The notes: generated by a model not told the origin, from the letters alone. A DNA stretch of 14,240 bases from Chloromonas sp. AAM2 (GCA_004335635.1 QAXH01005053.1:781-15020), one strand, 5' to 3'. Positions 1-10,363 are shown, numbered from the stretch's first letter. Numbers and translations are program-made.

Positions 1-124
1 TGCTCACCCGGTGTGGCGCCCTTGAGGTTGAACACTCCCAACACCAATGCTCACCCGGTGTGGCGCCCTTGAGGTTGAACACTCCCAACACCAATGCTCA
101 CCCGGTGTGGCGCCCTTGAGGTTG
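1..124. repeat. 47-bp tandem repeat across a SWR1 splice donor (2.6 copies, cut by the window edge)
   Basis: Units lie at 1-47, 48-94 and 95-124 (partial) and look identical. On the minus strand each unit contains the end of exon 4 (CTCAAGGGCGCCACACCGG) followed by a GTGAGC donor. The donor is therefore present at 101-96, 54-49 and 7-2. Because 47 is not a multiple of 3, each further donor would change frame. The array may continue beyond position 1. Confidence 0.9.
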
Positions 125-2922
125 CTCGCCAACATCTTGGAGTATTTTTCCGTCTGGCCCACCATCTGCTCCAGGTGCGCGTCCATGACTGCCTTCTTCT
201 TTGTCTCCACGGCAACAGCAACCTGCAGATGAAATGGGGTCAGGGAAAGGGTAGAAGTGAGATCAGCCTTGCATCAAATAACTGGTGTGCGTCCATCACA
301 GCCTTCTTCTGTGTCTCAACCGCACCAGCAACCTGTACAAGGATGGAATTGTCTGTGTACAACAATAGAAGATGTAGGCCAACACACTAATACGTTTGCA
401 GGCACTTTGCAGCCATAGTGCAAAGCGGCAGTCCAAGCAGCAAGCATTAGAATGTATCACTTAATGCATTGCACGTTGAACCTTTTGGCACACACCACAC
501 CTTGACTGCCTGCTGTTATACTTAGCGCCTACCGCCTTTGTCAATGTCGATAACATCATTATTGTACAGACAGCTACTGCTTTGCTGCTGCCCTTGCACA
601 TACCTTGCTATCCACGACTCTCTGGCACTTGTTCCAGAACACCGCCACCTGCTGCCCCACCCACTTCGCACGCCGCCTCAAAGCATCTACCGCCTCCTTC
701 TCTCGAGCCACCTGCGCACACACAAGTGTATACATCGGCAACCCTTGGTCGCTTCAGCTCTAAATCATATGTACCATGGCTGTGACGCTGGGAGTTGAGA
801 ATTACTACCACACGAAAATTACTTGTTGAGTTGTTAGTTTGGCGATGATATCGTAGTATGGCCCATGGTGGTGGCGGGGACACATCTTCAGCTGTGCTGA
901 TGCGGAGGCTGCCCTGACGCCAGGCCAGTAGCGCAGTCCATGCTTATGCACTTGCTGAATCATCTCAGTCCAGTTAAGCAGTGCACCCTCCCATGGTACT
1001 AAGCCAACAAAACGGTATCCATCCAAAAATAAGAGTGCCTGCCTCCTGTCCAAAAATAAGAGTGCCTGCCTCCTGTCCAAAAATAAGAGTGCCTGCCTCC
1101 TGTCCATCCTGGCTGTTGTTACAAGTCACGTGCTGTATATGTTGTCTTCCTAGGCAGCGCCCCATCCCAGGCCACGGCAGTGCGGCTTGCCTGTCGTGCC
1201 TCGATGCTGAGGTTGCTCTTGCTGACAGCAGTGGCCAGCTTCTTAGCATCCCCAAGCTTCTTCTTACGTTCCCTGCATGGGCCGTGTGTGCGTGTGCGAG
1301 TGCATGTGCGAGTGCATGTGCGAGTGCGAGTGCGAGTGCGAGTGCGTGTGCGAGTGCGAGTGCGAGTGCGAGTGCGAGTGCGAGTGCATGTGCGAGTGCA
1401 TGTGCAAGTGCATGCCTGTTCCACACGTCAGGTGTGCATGCGTATGCAGGTGTCTGCGTGTGCAAGGGCATGCATGTTCTGCATGGCTTCCCTGCATGCC
1501 ACGTGTCGAACGGACCAGGGACGACATCTGCTACAACCTTCCTGACAATTCTTCTGTATCCACGTTTGTACTCAGAGGGTGGGCATCCCCCCCTCCCCCC
1601 CCCNNNCATCCCCCCCTCCCCCCCCCACCTGCCCCCTTCCCCCACATCCCCACTTCCTGGCCGGCCCTTCAGTTTGGCCAAGCCATCAGGCCGGCCAGTC
1701 AACCCCTAAGCTGGTCTGGTAGCATGTTCGCGAAGTAAAGTGACACATGGGCCCACCCGCACCCGCACCCACACCCACACCCACACCCACACACGCCGAT
1801 GTGGAACGACACGCACACACACACCATCCCCATCCATGCGTACCTAATGAAGTCCTTGGCCAACCAATCCATCTCCTCCAACACATGGTCCCAATGAGTC
1901 TTGGTCCGCTTAGGCTCGGGGGTGGCCGGGACACTCCATTTACTTCGCTGCTTGTTGATGGCCTTTGCCTGCTGCTTCACCCACGCCTCATACATGGCAC
2001 GGCGATTCTGGGACGCCCCCGCCGCAGCTTTCCCGGCCGCTTCTGCGGGTTCCCCAGCAGCCCTGCCAGGCGTTCCCACCTCGGCCGCCCCCGCCTCCCC
2101 AACCGCTGTAACTGGAGCCGCCGCCTCAGCAGCCTCGTCAGGCAGCTCGATGCCGGCTTCAACCGCCAACCGTTTTACTATGTCAGATGTGGGCAGGGAG
2201 GTCAGCTTGCCTGGGGTTTTGGTGCCCTTGGGTTTGCCGCCGATGCCCCGTCTGGGCGGGAAACCGGGTGTGGTGGCAAAAGATGTCCCCGCTGTGCCGT
2301 CGGCTTTCTCATCCTGGCCTGCTGGTGGGGGGCTGGGTGAGCTACGATCACCCTCTGCTGTTCCGGGCTCGTCTGCTTCGTCTGCTTCCTCATCCGCACC
2401 CTCCTCGGCTTCTGTCTTTACCCCCTCCTCTCCCTCTTCCCCCTCTCCCTCGTCATCTGCTTCCTCCCCCTCGTCCTCCTCTCCTCCAGCGTCCGTTTCA
2501 CCCTCACCCCCGCCTTCCTCACTGCCAGATGCTTGTGCTCCTTCTTCGTCTTCCCCCTCCCCGCCTTGGCTATCACCATCATCATCACTCCCCGCCTGCA
2601 CCTCCTCACCCTCCTCAGCCTCCCCACTGCCGCTGCTAGCCTCTTCCTCTTCCGGCCCTTCACTTTCTGGGCCAGACTGAGAGACAGGGCCTGGCTGGAT
2701 GTAGACATCGGTGTCAGTGCTTGGGAATCCTGCCTTAAATATGGCGGTGTGCCCCTCTTCACTGGCTGGGCGTGGTTCACCAGGGGATGCTGTTTCAGAG
2801 CCTGGGGCTGCTTGCTGGGCACGGCCGCGAGTCATGCGCTTGTTTGGCGCAGCTGCTGGGGACTGGCTGGCTGGTGGTGGGCCACCGTGCCTGCCGCCTG
2901 CAGGGCCATCGCCCCGACCCAT
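102..2922 (-). CDS. SWR1: SWR1/SRCAP/PIE1-family chromatin-remodelling ATPase, N-terminal part (helicase domain off the left edge)
   Basis: Members of this family are the catalytic ATPases of the SWR1 complex, which swaps H2A for H2A.Z in nucleosomes. Visible exons, in transcript order: 2922-1844, 1272-1191, 711-604 and 222-102. Junction phases agree, giving about 463 codons. Residues 87-190 are dominated by Glu, Asp and Gly; such acidic tracts in SWR1 proteins bind H2A.Z-H2B (family knowledge). The HSA domain starts near residue 342 with [17 protein letters not shown], runs through [12 protein letters not shown] on exon 2 and ends on exon 3 with [22 protein letters not shown] helices bind actin and actin-related proteins. 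Exon 4 carries [21 protein letters not shown]; this GQTEKYS signature separates SWR1/SRCAP/PIE1 from INO80, BRM and EAF1. The SNF2 helicase lies beyond position 1. The start at 2922 is tentative: the frame stays open to 3102, and a splice-acceptor-like gcgcag precedes the ATG. Intron 2 appears to use a GC donor at 1190. Confidence 0.88.
284..332 (-). pseudogene. Partial duplicate of SWR1 exon 4 (decayed or cryptic exon)
   Basis: On the minus strand a cag acceptor (335-333) is followed by a reading frame [16 protein letters not shown]. This matches the start of the genuine exon 4 at 222 ([16 protein letters not shown]). By eye, 42 of 49 bases agree, and five of the seven differences are synonymous. 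Similarity stops after the HL/HQ position, so the copy lacks the GQTEKYS segment and has no good donor. HSA-to-GQTE spacing known from the family fits exon 3 joining directly to exon 4, so this copy is probably skipped. It lies inside intron 3 (223-603). Confidence 0.6.
1024..1104. repeat. 27-bp tandem repeat, three perfect copies, in SWR1 intron 2
   Basis: Units at 1024-1050, 1051-1077 and 1078-1104 are identical and begin caaaaataagagtgcctgcc. The array lies inside intron 2 (712-1190) of the SWR1 gene, so the open frames across it on both strands are not genes. Confidence 0.9.
1283..1415. repeat. Hexamer microsatellite (gtgcga/gtgcat) in SWR1 intron 1
   Basis: A long run of gtgcga units is mixed with gtgcat and gtgcgt variants. 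It sits just upstream, in transcript sense, of the exon 2 acceptor at 1273-1275. It produces long open frames of repeated Cys-Glu, Val-Arg or Ala-Ser in several frames, none of them genic. Confidence 0.9.
1585..1628. repeat. Poly-C tracts flanking an N gap in SWR1 intron 1
   Basis: Two matching runs of C broken by single T bases flank three unknown bases at 1604-1606. On the transcribed sense this is G-rich, so sequencing failure or a fixed-size gap is likely and the true length is unknown. Intron 1 spans 1273-1843. Confidence 0.85.
1751..1822. repeat. cccaca/cccgca and cacaca microsatellite near the SWR1 exon 1 donor
   Basis: Repeated ccgcac, ccacac and cacaca units lie in intron 1, about 20 to 90 bases past the exon 1 donor (gtacgc at 1843-1838, minus strand). 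On the plus strand they give Pro-Thr repeat ORFs that are not genes. Confidence 0.8.
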
Positions 2923-3325
2923 CTGCGCGCATGCATGGCGACATGGTGGTTGTGTAAGGCTAAGAGGGAGCAGGTGACGACACGCATGTGTGCTGCTGGG
3001 CGACGAGACCACTGCGGCCTTTGCGGTGGCAAGACCTGGACCTGCATGGTGATCAGATCTGCACGTATAACGCTGAACACACGATGAAAAGCGTGCCCAC
3101 ACACCTGGCCTTGCTCAGGAGAGCGTTGCCTCGCTGTGTTAGCTAGTTGAAACAAAATCCCTGCCAAGGGTAATCGCTGCCGCTTCTGCTGTCATGCAGC
3201 CACGCTAAAGCTGCGGAACTTGAAGCAGGCTGTAGGTCTGCTGTGCTAAATATGGTAAAGGTTCGGCGCAGGGCCGGCTGGGGCTAAACCCCGGGTTTTG
3301 CAGTCCACAGCAGTTGCTAACTGTT
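2923..3325. promoter_or_regulatory. Divergent intergenic region, probable bidirectional promoter
   Basis: About 400 bases separate the tentative SWR1 start (2922, minus) from the BTB gene start (3326, plus). Both promoters and 5' UTRs should lie here. An AT-rich ctaaatatggtaaa stretch at 3246-3259 is the only TATA-like element I see. A GC-rich short hairpin-like sequence, ggggctaaacccc, lies near 3281-3293. The SWR1 frame is open to 3102, so part of this region could instead be SWR1 coding sequence. Confidence 0.5.
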
Positions 3326-6300
3326 ATGGCGGGTGGCTATACCCATCTTCAGCATAGCAGACATCGGGATTTGGAGCAGCTGCAGCTGGATCGCTGGGTA
3401 GGAGCATGTGCAGCCGTTTCTCAAGGGCAAAAGCTTTCCGGCGCGTTTGACACTACTGATGGCAGACAAAACAACATGCATGGCTCAGGACATCTCGCAA
3501 ACTTATCTTCCAGCGAATGGGATTTGCGAGACGAAGGGAGAATCCCCACGACTGCATCGGCTAGACTCCCTAGGACACACGCATCAGTGCAAATGACATC
3601 TAATGGCAGAGCTGTCAGAAAATACGGAGGAAAATTTCAACACGGGTTTGCGTCATTTCTAGCGGACAACCTCCTTTCAGACGTAACCATCGTCTGCCCC
3701 GATGGCTCCGAGCACAAGGCGCACATGCTGCTGCTCTCGTACCATAGCGAGTTTTTTAAGCGAGCTTTTAACGCAGACTTCAAGGAGAAGGACGAACGTC
3801 GCGTCACTTTGGGCTTTGATGACCCTGCAGGTGACCTGATGCAATCAACTAACCCTTGCTGCTGTTCATTAGACTGTTCTAAAACACCTTTGCACAAATG
3901 CATTTGGCAAGATGCCATGGAATCTGTTCCACGTCCCATAGGCACCCCCCATGCTTGCATGTAGCTTCACCCATGTGCCACCCACCTGCAGGCGTCTGGC
4001 CTGTCATGATGGAGTTCTTCTACACGGATGAGGTTGTACTCACTGACGAGACAGTGTTGCCTTTGCTGGCAATGTCACGAGAGCTCATGGTCAAGAGCAT
4101 CGAGGTACATACTTCTCCGCTACTAACAGCATGTCATTGTCCACACTCAAGTGTACTTGATATCACAACGCTGGCAACTGCAGCATGGCAGTCCAATCAC
4201 AGATTGATGGGCAGAGTGGTCAGTGGCAAATGCCGCACAGCAGGGAAAGCCAGAACAGGAAACAAGGGCCGCCACAACACCAACAGCATCACAGTTTGTT
4301 GCACGGGCTTTGGACCGCTCTCCATGCCCTGTACCCCTACCGCTGGCGGCCCTGCTCCACTGCTGTTGCTAATTGAGCGATCCATATCCACACCTAACCC
4401 GAATGCCTGCAGGCATACCCTATGGTACCCTCTGCATCCATGTGCATCCCCTATGTACGCAGCATCCTAGGCTGGCGTAACCAAGGTGCCTGCTGCTACC
4501 TACAATTTTCACAATTTGTACATGCTACAGGAGTACTGCTCGGACTACGCCCAGAACAGCCTGGAGGCCAGCAACGCCATCCAGTACCTTAACCAGGCGG
4601 TACAGTTCAACTGCGACAGCTTCAGACAGAGCTGCGTGGCGCTGGTGGCGGAGGGGTTTCCGGCGTCGTTCAGCAAGCCAACAGACGGACTGCCCAGCGA
4701 GGTGGGCTATGGGGTGTGCTCATCAAGGCGTGAGGGGGTGAAGGACAGGGAAAGGAGTGTGAGGGACAAGAAAAATCATGGAATGTTCTTCTGAGACAGA
4801 TTGAGACGGTGTGTGCTTTCGGGGGAAAAACTGTGTCTTCATGCTACAAGGTACAGCAAACAAAACTCAACACGTTCTGCCAGAGAACCAGACGGGGATG
4901 GGGTGTGGGGAAAGAAACAGGGAGGTTGGATGAGGCCGGCGACACATCTGGCAACAGCTGGCACTTGGAGCTAGCTGGGGTTAACTCAAGTGGGGCCTGC
5001 CAAGCGTGCATGAGGCATGAGCCGACTGGCTCTTGTGTCCGCGTGCTCCTGAGGTGCTACTGGGTAGCTGTTGAGGCGAGGCAGGGAGTGAAGCTCCATC
5101 TTATACTACTCTTGGCAAGCTGGTTGAAATTGATGGACTGGCGAGGCTGCGCTGTCTCCAGCAGGGTGACAAAAGAGACTTGCACATGGGCCTTGCTGCT
5201 GGTGCCATGTGTGTGTTTGTGCGCGCAGGTGATGCTGGAGGTGCTCTCTCACCCTAATCTGGTGGTGCAGACTGAAGAGCAGGTGCGTGGATGAATGTGG
5301 GGTTTTGCAGTGGAGACCATTAGCGCAGATTCCCGGAGCAGGGTCATAGGGGCGCTCCGGTTGAACAGTGCGGACGCGGCATGTTGCCTTGCCTCTCAGT
5401 GTTAACACCATGTGCACATCAACACATCAGTATATGGCATCGACAAAGGCATGAAGTCAACCTCACATGGAAATGATAGCAGGTGGGCCTATGGCGCTGC
5501 AGCTGATGCAAACCACGTGGTTTATGCACGTGGCGCAGGTGTTGACGTTTGTGCTCAACTATGTGCCGCGTCACGAGCTCTCCCCTGAAGTGGTGCGGAA
5601 GCTGTACGAGCAAGTGCGCTTCACCTTCCTGTCAAATGAGAGGCTGGCGTCGCTCACACAGGTGGGGATTGAGTGACTGTGCCGGTGGATTAGTCACCTG
5701 GCGTGAACACCTTCAACCGCGTGTACAGTGGCATATCTCAACTTGCTACAGTCTTGAGTACTGCTGCACGGACTGTCACGCTCTTGGGCTTGATGGGTCA
5801 TGTCTCCATGACCCTTCCACAGTACCTGACCACCCCCTCTACCTCGCACCTGCACATCAGTTTACACTCGGAAACAATGAAAAAGGACTCTTCCACGAGT
5901 TTGATTTCCTTGTCGTGCATGCTCCGCTCTCCCTCGCCCCGCCTGCAGGAGGAGAGTGTTCCCAAGGACCTGCTCCTGGCCGCCATGGCCACTCGCTTCT
6001 CACTCATAGACCGGCCAGAGCGCCTGGCGGCCATGGTGGCTCTGGCTCAGCCCGCGCCCGCACCCATCCCCATCCCAGGTGCGTGAAACCGTCACCTGAA
6101 CCACGCAATTCACCACGCAATTCACCATCAAATAACCATTTTCATATTTTTCATGGCTGAACCCACGGTACTGCAGGTAGACACAATATCTCTCCAAGAA
6201 TTACGCGCCCGACAATCGTTAAGCCAAGAAAGCTCACTGGTAGCAGGGTGCAAAGTACGATGTCATCACAAGTACTTGATTACTACATGACCGCCCAAAG

Positions 6301-9300
6301 CTTGATTGCCCATCCCACGTGATTAACCCGTCAAATCACGTGATTAGTCTACATCTTTGTGTAGTTACTGTGTTGTGTTGTGGCCCTTTCTCCCTTGAAC
6401 GCACGCAAAGCAGCCGCTCACCATGTGTGGTCAGGGGTGGTTTCTTCTGTTGTTGCACGAAGCCATGTGCTGATATTGTCACTCGGCCCCCTGCAGCGCC
6501 CATCTCCTCCTCCACCCCCAGCACCCGCCCCTTCCCAATCGCCCCGCCGCCCCGCCAGCCCTCCAACAACTGGACCCACGCACTCTCCCCCGCCAACACA
6601 GGTGATTAGACCTGGCATCGGCAGTCCTTTGCCATGCGAGTATGATGACGGTGTGCGTGGATGCTTGAGCCATCTTCTTTTCGACTTGTCGGACGGTTCA
6701 GATGTAAGAAGCCTTGCTCGCTCACTCACTCACTCACTCACTCACTCACTCACTCACTCACAGGCACGTCAACCTCTGGAGGTTCAGTGGCAGACGCCAT
6801 GGCGGCAGCGGGGATCTCCATGCCATCCGGCCCTGGCCCAGGATCTGCTACCTGTGTGGTGACGGCCGGCAGCGGGGGATGTGCGAGCGGGAGACAGTCT
6901 ACGTCTGGTGTGGCGGGAAGTCACAGCGGCAGCGGTGGGACGAGTGAGTGTGGGCATGGGGTTGAAAGCATGGAGGCAAGTGAGTGGGGGCATTGGGTGA
7001 AGAGCATGGAGGCGAGGGAGTGTGATGCATGTGTGCGACTGAAGGCATAACAGTACAGGCGGGCGGGACGGAAGAGGGGTGGACGCACGAGCGAGAGCCA
7101 GTCCACGCCTGGTGTTGTGGGCAGTAAAAGTGGCGGGACAAGTGTGGGTGTTGGAGTGGGATGCAACCAAAGGCAGCAGAGGGTTGAATGCATGTGTGGG
7201 GCAAAGGGCAGGGAGCCAGTGTAGGGATTGCCGTAGAGCCAGTCAGAATGCCAGCCTCTCGAGTTCACATTTTTCCTCCCAGTCCCACTGCCTTGCCTTG
7301 CCTCAGGTGCCGTGCTGCCTTGCCTCTCGCTGCCTCTGCCCCCCGTCCTCTCAGTAGCAGTCAACAACAACGGAAGCTGGCAGAATCCTTCCGCTTTCTC
7401 CACCCCTGCCGCCACCCCGCACACCAACAGCAGCGTTCTCCCGCGCAAGACCTACATATGCTCTGTGGAGTATGGCCTGCCTGGAGGCAGCGAGTATGCG
7501 TGTGTGCCTCTGCATGAAGTGTGGGAAGACCTGGTGCCACAACTGCATGTGCGCGTGTCAGGTGGGAGGTGTGGGGCAGGGTTCATGCCATCATCATTAC
7601 CATCATCATCATCATCGTCCATCATCATCATCGTCCATCATCATCATCATCATCACATGGCATTCGCAGATTTCGCCACCGGTGGGCCTACATTGCTGAA
7701 GCTGTGTTTGGTGACAACTAGGCATGGCATCACCTGGCTACGTGCTGCTACTGCCCTGTGGGTTGTGATATCAGCTCCTCTGCAACTTACCTACCCAGGC
7801 ACATGCACATGTCTGGACTGTGATGGCTGAGCATGCAAGGCGCCCCCATGTGTGGCCATGCGGTGCACCCTGCATACACTGTTCTCCCAGGTGACGTGTG
7901 TTGGACCATGCATGTGGCCTCACTCTGCTTTCCTTGATCTCAGGTGACGTTGTCGAGGGCGACGCACAGAGCATTCTGCGCGTGAGCGAGTCCGACAGCT
8001 CATGGTTCATGGTCAGCGGCGATGCGGGGGCGCAGCAGGCGGTGTGGATAGAGGTGGAACTGCCGCCGAACATGAGAGTGGTGAGTGAGAGAGTGTGAGG
8101 GCGTGACTGGGAGAGCAGACTTGGGTGCACGGAGCATGCCCATTCCTTTGACTGAAGCAAGGCGAGGAACGTACCCACAGGTCCGGGGGTCAAACCCGGG
8201 GTGGAGGCGGAGGACGGACTGCACCAGCACCAGCAGTCCCATCAGTTACTCAGACAGTACCACACAAGCGAGTCATCCGTATCCCTAGTATACCTTTCTT
8301 GACAGAGTAGTCACAAGACTGGAAGATTTTCGTGAGTGATGTCACGATCTGGTTGGGTGGTTCACAAGTTGGTTTGTCGGTTGCAGGTTGAACTGACCAA
8401 GTACACCTTCAGCCATGGCATGAACTTTGCCAACCACATGTTCCCCTACGGCATCAGCGACAGCGCATGGTTCCAAATGAAGGTGAGCAGTGGATATCAC
8501 ATCCTGTGATGGGACAACTCTGTGACGGCTTGCTTGCCGAGGGCGCTTTGCAGATGTGCACCCGTTGTGAACAGAGCCTCACTGTCCAGGCCATGCTTGG
8601 TCTTTGGGACACACATACGCATGTCAACAAGATTCATCGCACAACTGATATGGTTGTAAGTGCAACAAGGACAGACGGGGATGAGCAGTGCATGCACCAT
8701 GCCTGCCAGGCAACGCAGAGTGGAAGGCAGATGTCGCTGGACCCTGTCCAACTGATGGTGCTGCCCAAGGTTGCTGGTCTCCACTCCTTGGACACAACCT
8801 TGCACTGCACACAACCTGAATCAAGCCCTGCCTGCTCAGCTGCTTGCTTGGTCAGCTTGTTGCCTGCTCTGGCACTCCACAGCACTCAACATTTTCGACT
8901 CTTTAGTTTCGCTTAGACCCCCTAAAGAGCTCGCACGTTCAACAACCCACTCGCATTGCTCCCTTTCCGCCCACAGGGTTTGTTCACTCAGGTGAGTGAG
9001 GGCGACAGCGACACCTTCTACACGCTACGCACGAGCGAGTCATCCGCCAGTGCCGTTCAGTTTGAGTACAGTGTGAGCGTGGAGGGAGGGCAGGTGCCGC
9101 CCAGGGTGCCGGCATGGAGGAGGATGCGCATCTCAACAAGCGAGGAACAATGTGAGTCGCAGGGGGAAACCAGGGCTGACTGTGGTTCTGTTTACTTGCT
9201 TTGACTGGGAGGGTGAGAGCTGTTGATTGTCTGGAAGGGATGGGATTGAGGCAGGGAGCTGAGAAAGCTCAAAGGCAGCCGGAGAACAGTGTGTGGGTGG

Positions 9301-9707
9301 CCGATGGGGAGGGTGGTACAGCCAGAGCATAGGACCTGGAGCACCAGAGTGATTGTGATTTTACTCCTTGCTTAATGGGTTGTGTAGGCGCAGCATGTGT
9401 TTTGTCGGACTTGTGTTCCCGTCAGGACAGGTCAGTTGGAGGAAGCGATGCCTCGGGCAAACCTGCGATTGCCATGTAATGACGGAGATGATGTTGTTCA
9501 TGTGTGCATGCAGCGAGTGGCAACGTGCGCTTAAGTGTGCGCAAGCTGCGTCTGTACGGGCGCGTGGAGGTCAGCCTCACGCGGGAGGGCCCGCCGGGCG
9601 GGCGGGACGTGCTGGCGAACTGGCGCAGGCGGAAAGAGGCGGCGGCCGCGCGGCAGCAGGCAGTGACTCGCAAGACCATAGCGTCAACACTGAGCATGGG
9701 GGTATGA
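3326..9707 (+). CDS. BTB/POZ-BACK domain protein with C-terminal F5/8C-like (discoidin-like) region, 13 exons
   Basis: Exons: 3326-3830, 3992-4104, 4531-4701, 5229-5282, 5539-5661, 5949-6078, 6497-6601, 6764-6943, 7361-7561, 7944-8080, 8387-8482, 8977-9151, 9514-9707. All introns are GT-AG and all phases agree (2184 bases, 727 residues plus TGA). The BTB domain (about residues 108-206) includes FLADNLLSDVTIVCPDGSEH and MMEFFYTDEVVLTDE. BACK follows (about 207-350) with VMLEVLSHPNLVVQTEEQ and VLTFVLNYV. A Pro/Ser/Gly linker leads to a C-terminal region with WIEVELPPNMRVVELTKYTF, SHGMNFANH and, near the end, VRKLRLYG. Those spaced features resemble F5/8C domains, seen after BTB-BACK in animal BTBD9. 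BTB-BACK proteins commonly bring substrates to CUL3 ubiquitin ligases (family knowledge). The N-terminal ~100 residues are unrecognised; ATG at 3593 is an alternative start. No TGTAA poly(A) signal is evident soon after the stop. Confidence 0.87.
6173..6269 (+). repeat. tRNA-related dispersed repeat inside BTB-gene intron 6
   Basis: This stretch is an inverted match to 14058-14155, with about 7 differences in 98 positions by eye. It contains agctcactggtag, close to a tRNA D-arm/A-box (consensus-like tagctcagtggt). It ends inside intron 6079-6496. The sequence tggctgaacccacggtactg just before it (6154-6173) resembles 13183-13202, hinting at a longer, rearranged element. Confidence 0.65.
6315..6345. 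repeat. Two CACGTGATT motifs, one within a perfect 12-bp palindrome, in BTB-gene intron 6
   Basis: CACGTGATT occurs at 6316-6324 and again at 6337-6345. The second lies in the perfect palindrome AATCACGTGATT (6334-6345). CACGTG is the core of G-box/E-box sites bound by bHLH and bZIP factors. A regulatory role here is only a possibility. Confidence 0.4.
6717..6763. repeat. (actc)n microsatellite abutting an exon acceptor of the BTB gene
   Basis: About eleven actc units run directly into the cag acceptor at 6761-6763 of exon 8. The repeat itself therefore replaces the usual polypyrimidine tract. Its length probably varies between strains. Confidence 0.9.
7588..7657. repeat. (atc/cat)n microsatellite in BTB-gene intron 9
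   Basis: Repeated catcat units with cgt and tac interruptions lie in intron 7562-7943. The poly-His and poly-Ile/Ser frames they create are not coding. Confidence 0.9.
8195..8222. other. Short GC-rich hairpin resembling a tRNA T-arm, in BTB-gene intron 10
   Basis: The sequence ccgggggtcaaacccggggt can form a short stem with a ggtcaaacc core that resembles a tRNA T-arm. No D-arm or anticodon arm is found at the right distance, so I do not call a tRNA. It lies in intron 8081-8386. Confidence 0.25.
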
Positions 9708-10360
9708 GGCATGCAAGGGGAAAACGACATGCAAGGCGTGCAGGCATGTCATGGCCGTTACTGCTAGCCGGACCAAACAAACCGGGGGGGTGCTGCAAGG
9801 CGCGCAAGGCTTATGAGTCATGCAAGCTGTACTGGTTTGTCATGGTACTTGCTCGATTTAGCCGGACGCAATGCAAGTCCACACGCGCGTCGTGCTGGCG
9901 TCAGTGCATGGCCATCGGTCCTGTGAAGACTGACTGCTCACTGAGGAAGGGGTTCTTCAAGGGAAAAACTGCAGGTATAAGACAACTGGTATAAGAAGCA
10001 TGCGACACCATACGGTCAGGAAAAGCTGCCCAGGCACGTGCTTCTCTATTTTATGCAGTGGTCTGGTAAGAGGAAGATACCCGCAATGAGCACAAGCAGA
10101 GCGCCCTTTGTCTGAATGCAAACTCCAACGACAAAGTGACTGAGAATTGTGAGGAGATGACAGCATTGCCATGCAAGGGGACGCAGCCTCTTGCTTGCGT
10201 CCTTCATGTATGGATGTACATCAACACGATTGACTCCTTCCTTCCTTGCCGGAAAGTGCAGATGGGAATGCTACCCTGCACTGAGCTCTCCTTGCTAGGA
10301 TGCATATTATTTATAGGTCATCCTGCTGATATGGAAAGCAGCCAAGCATCCTTTATAGGT
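9708..10360. other. BTB-gene 3' flank, no recognisable gene
   Basis: This region must include the 3' UTR of the BTB gene. Short catgcaag-type repeats occur around 9712-9755 and 9793-9830. I found no coding frame with sensible composition and no clear poly(A) signal. Confidence 0.6.
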
Positions 10361-10363
10361 ATG

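Noticed and set aside
974..1709. Long open frames on both strands across the hexamer and 27-bp repeats
   Set aside because: They are produced by repeats and include the N gap; the region is intron 1, exon 2 and intron 2 of SWR1 in a different frame.
1901..2680. Plus-strand Ser/Pro-rich open frames
   Set aside because: They are the antisense of the acidic SWR1 exon; the minus frame has the HSA start and valid splice phases.
6714..6947. Alternative frame of exon 8 with CYLCGDG and VYVWCGG
   Set aside because: The phase from exon 7 and into exon 9 requires the Gly/Ser-rich frame instead.
7472..7699. Cys-rich frame (MKCGKTWCHNCMCACQ) that looks like a zinc-binding peptide
   Set aside because: It is a shifted frame over exon 9; the frame that joins in phase to exons 8 and 10 is the other one.
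8140..8230. tRNA gene in intron 10
   Set aside because: Only a T-arm-like hairpin is present; no D-arm, anticodon arm or acceptor stem fits.
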